From Anaerobium acetethylicum (GTDB taxonomy: Bacteria; Bacillota; Clostridia; Lachnospirales; Lachnospiraceae), in NCBI RefSeq assembly GCF_900096945.1, contig NZ_FMKA01000011.1, positions 44,177 through 108,176 on the forward strand: a DNA stretch of 64,000 nucleotides, read 5' to 3'. The translations under genes and the position numbers were made by a program. A model generated the notes under the pieces. The model saw only the letters and a list, made by a program, of their open reading frames with translations, did no database searches and was not told the origin of the DNA. Of this stretch, positions 63,916 to 64,000 are shown piece after piece; position 1 is the stretch's first letter, and each line of letters opens with the position of its first letter.

Positions 63916-64000
63916 GGTCAAGCCCTCGACCTATTAGTAACAGTCAGCTCCACATGTTGCCATGCTTCCACCTCTGTCCTATCCACCTCGTCGTCTTCAA
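63916..64000 (-). rRNA. 23S rRNA, 3' end (runs past the window)
   Basis: The minus-strand reading contains the terminal 23S sequence: CATGTGGAGCTGAC-type block, then ACTAATAGGTCGAGGGCTTGACC. Only about 85 nt of the molecule lie in the window; the 3' boundary is approximate to a few nucleotides. Confidence 0.95.

Overview
The window looks like the chromosome of a low-to-moderate-GC Clostridia, most like Lachnospiraceae. The basis is Gram-positive style strong Shine-Dalgarno (SD) sequences, lipoprotein-type ABC binding proteins, YesM/YesN-type two-component systems, BspA-like and DUF4214 surface proteins, and a murB-rapZ-whiA-crh-like order. The genus is not determined. Most genes are on the minus strand. 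No phage, transposase or CRISPR array is visible.

Layout. 1-6300: nickel-pincer cofactor (lar) locus with the 3' part of larE (+), the minus-strand larB-larMN-larQ-larO genes, a DUF3842 gene upstream, and two genes of unknown function between larE and larO. 6430-13640: divergent carbohydrate locus with a CUT1 sugar ABC transporter (-) facing a DUF4838 glycosidase-like protein and a ROK repressor (+); two copies of an AT-rich 12-mer sit just downstream of the two divergent promoters. 13700-15900: a repeat-rich intergenic island with small unknown genes, tiny ORFs with strong SD sequences, a 151-bp palindromic element and tRNA-Gln. 15960-21320: an internally shortened amidohydrolase, a CDF metal transporter, a P-type cation ATPase behind a yybP-ykoY (Mn2+) riboswitch, and a glyoxalase-family protein. 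21350-25840: a MacB/FtsX-type ABC exporter with a giant coiled coil, and a candidate orphan small RNA. 25930-35580: class II fructose-bisphosphate aldolase, an MglBAC-type sugar transporter, and a three-component sugar sensing system (lipoprotein binding protein + YesM-like kinase + YesN-like regulator). 35600-42350: diacylglycerol-kinase-like enzyme with an acidic tail, then an ABC-2 exporter facing its NarL-type two-component system. 42370-50550: crh-like/whiA/rapZ/murB/proC/glcK/hprK/uvrC. 50580-57000: ftsH, a secreted SleB-like hydrolase with a coiled coil, guanine deaminase and a cysteine-synthase-family enzyme. 57100-61400: two secreted proteins sharing a C-terminal DUF4214 module. 61700-62480: five tRNA genes behind a consensus promoter. 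62586-63413: YitT-family protein. 63694-64000: rRNA operon terminator and the 3' end of 23S rRNA, with no 5S gene after it.

How the genes fit together. Carbon-source sensing dominates: HprK and a Crh-like HPr paralogue (Glu at position 15, Ser at 46) suggest CcpA-type catabolite control; the CUT1, Mgl and LytS/YesN loci import and sense sugars; glucokinase and aldolase feed glycolysis. Metal handling is the second theme: nickel import for the LarA-type cofactor, and CDF and P-type cation transporters with the manganese riboswitch. The least explained material is the repeat island at 14.5-15.7 kb, the dispersed palindromes shared between loci, and the DUF3842 protein linked to the lar genes.
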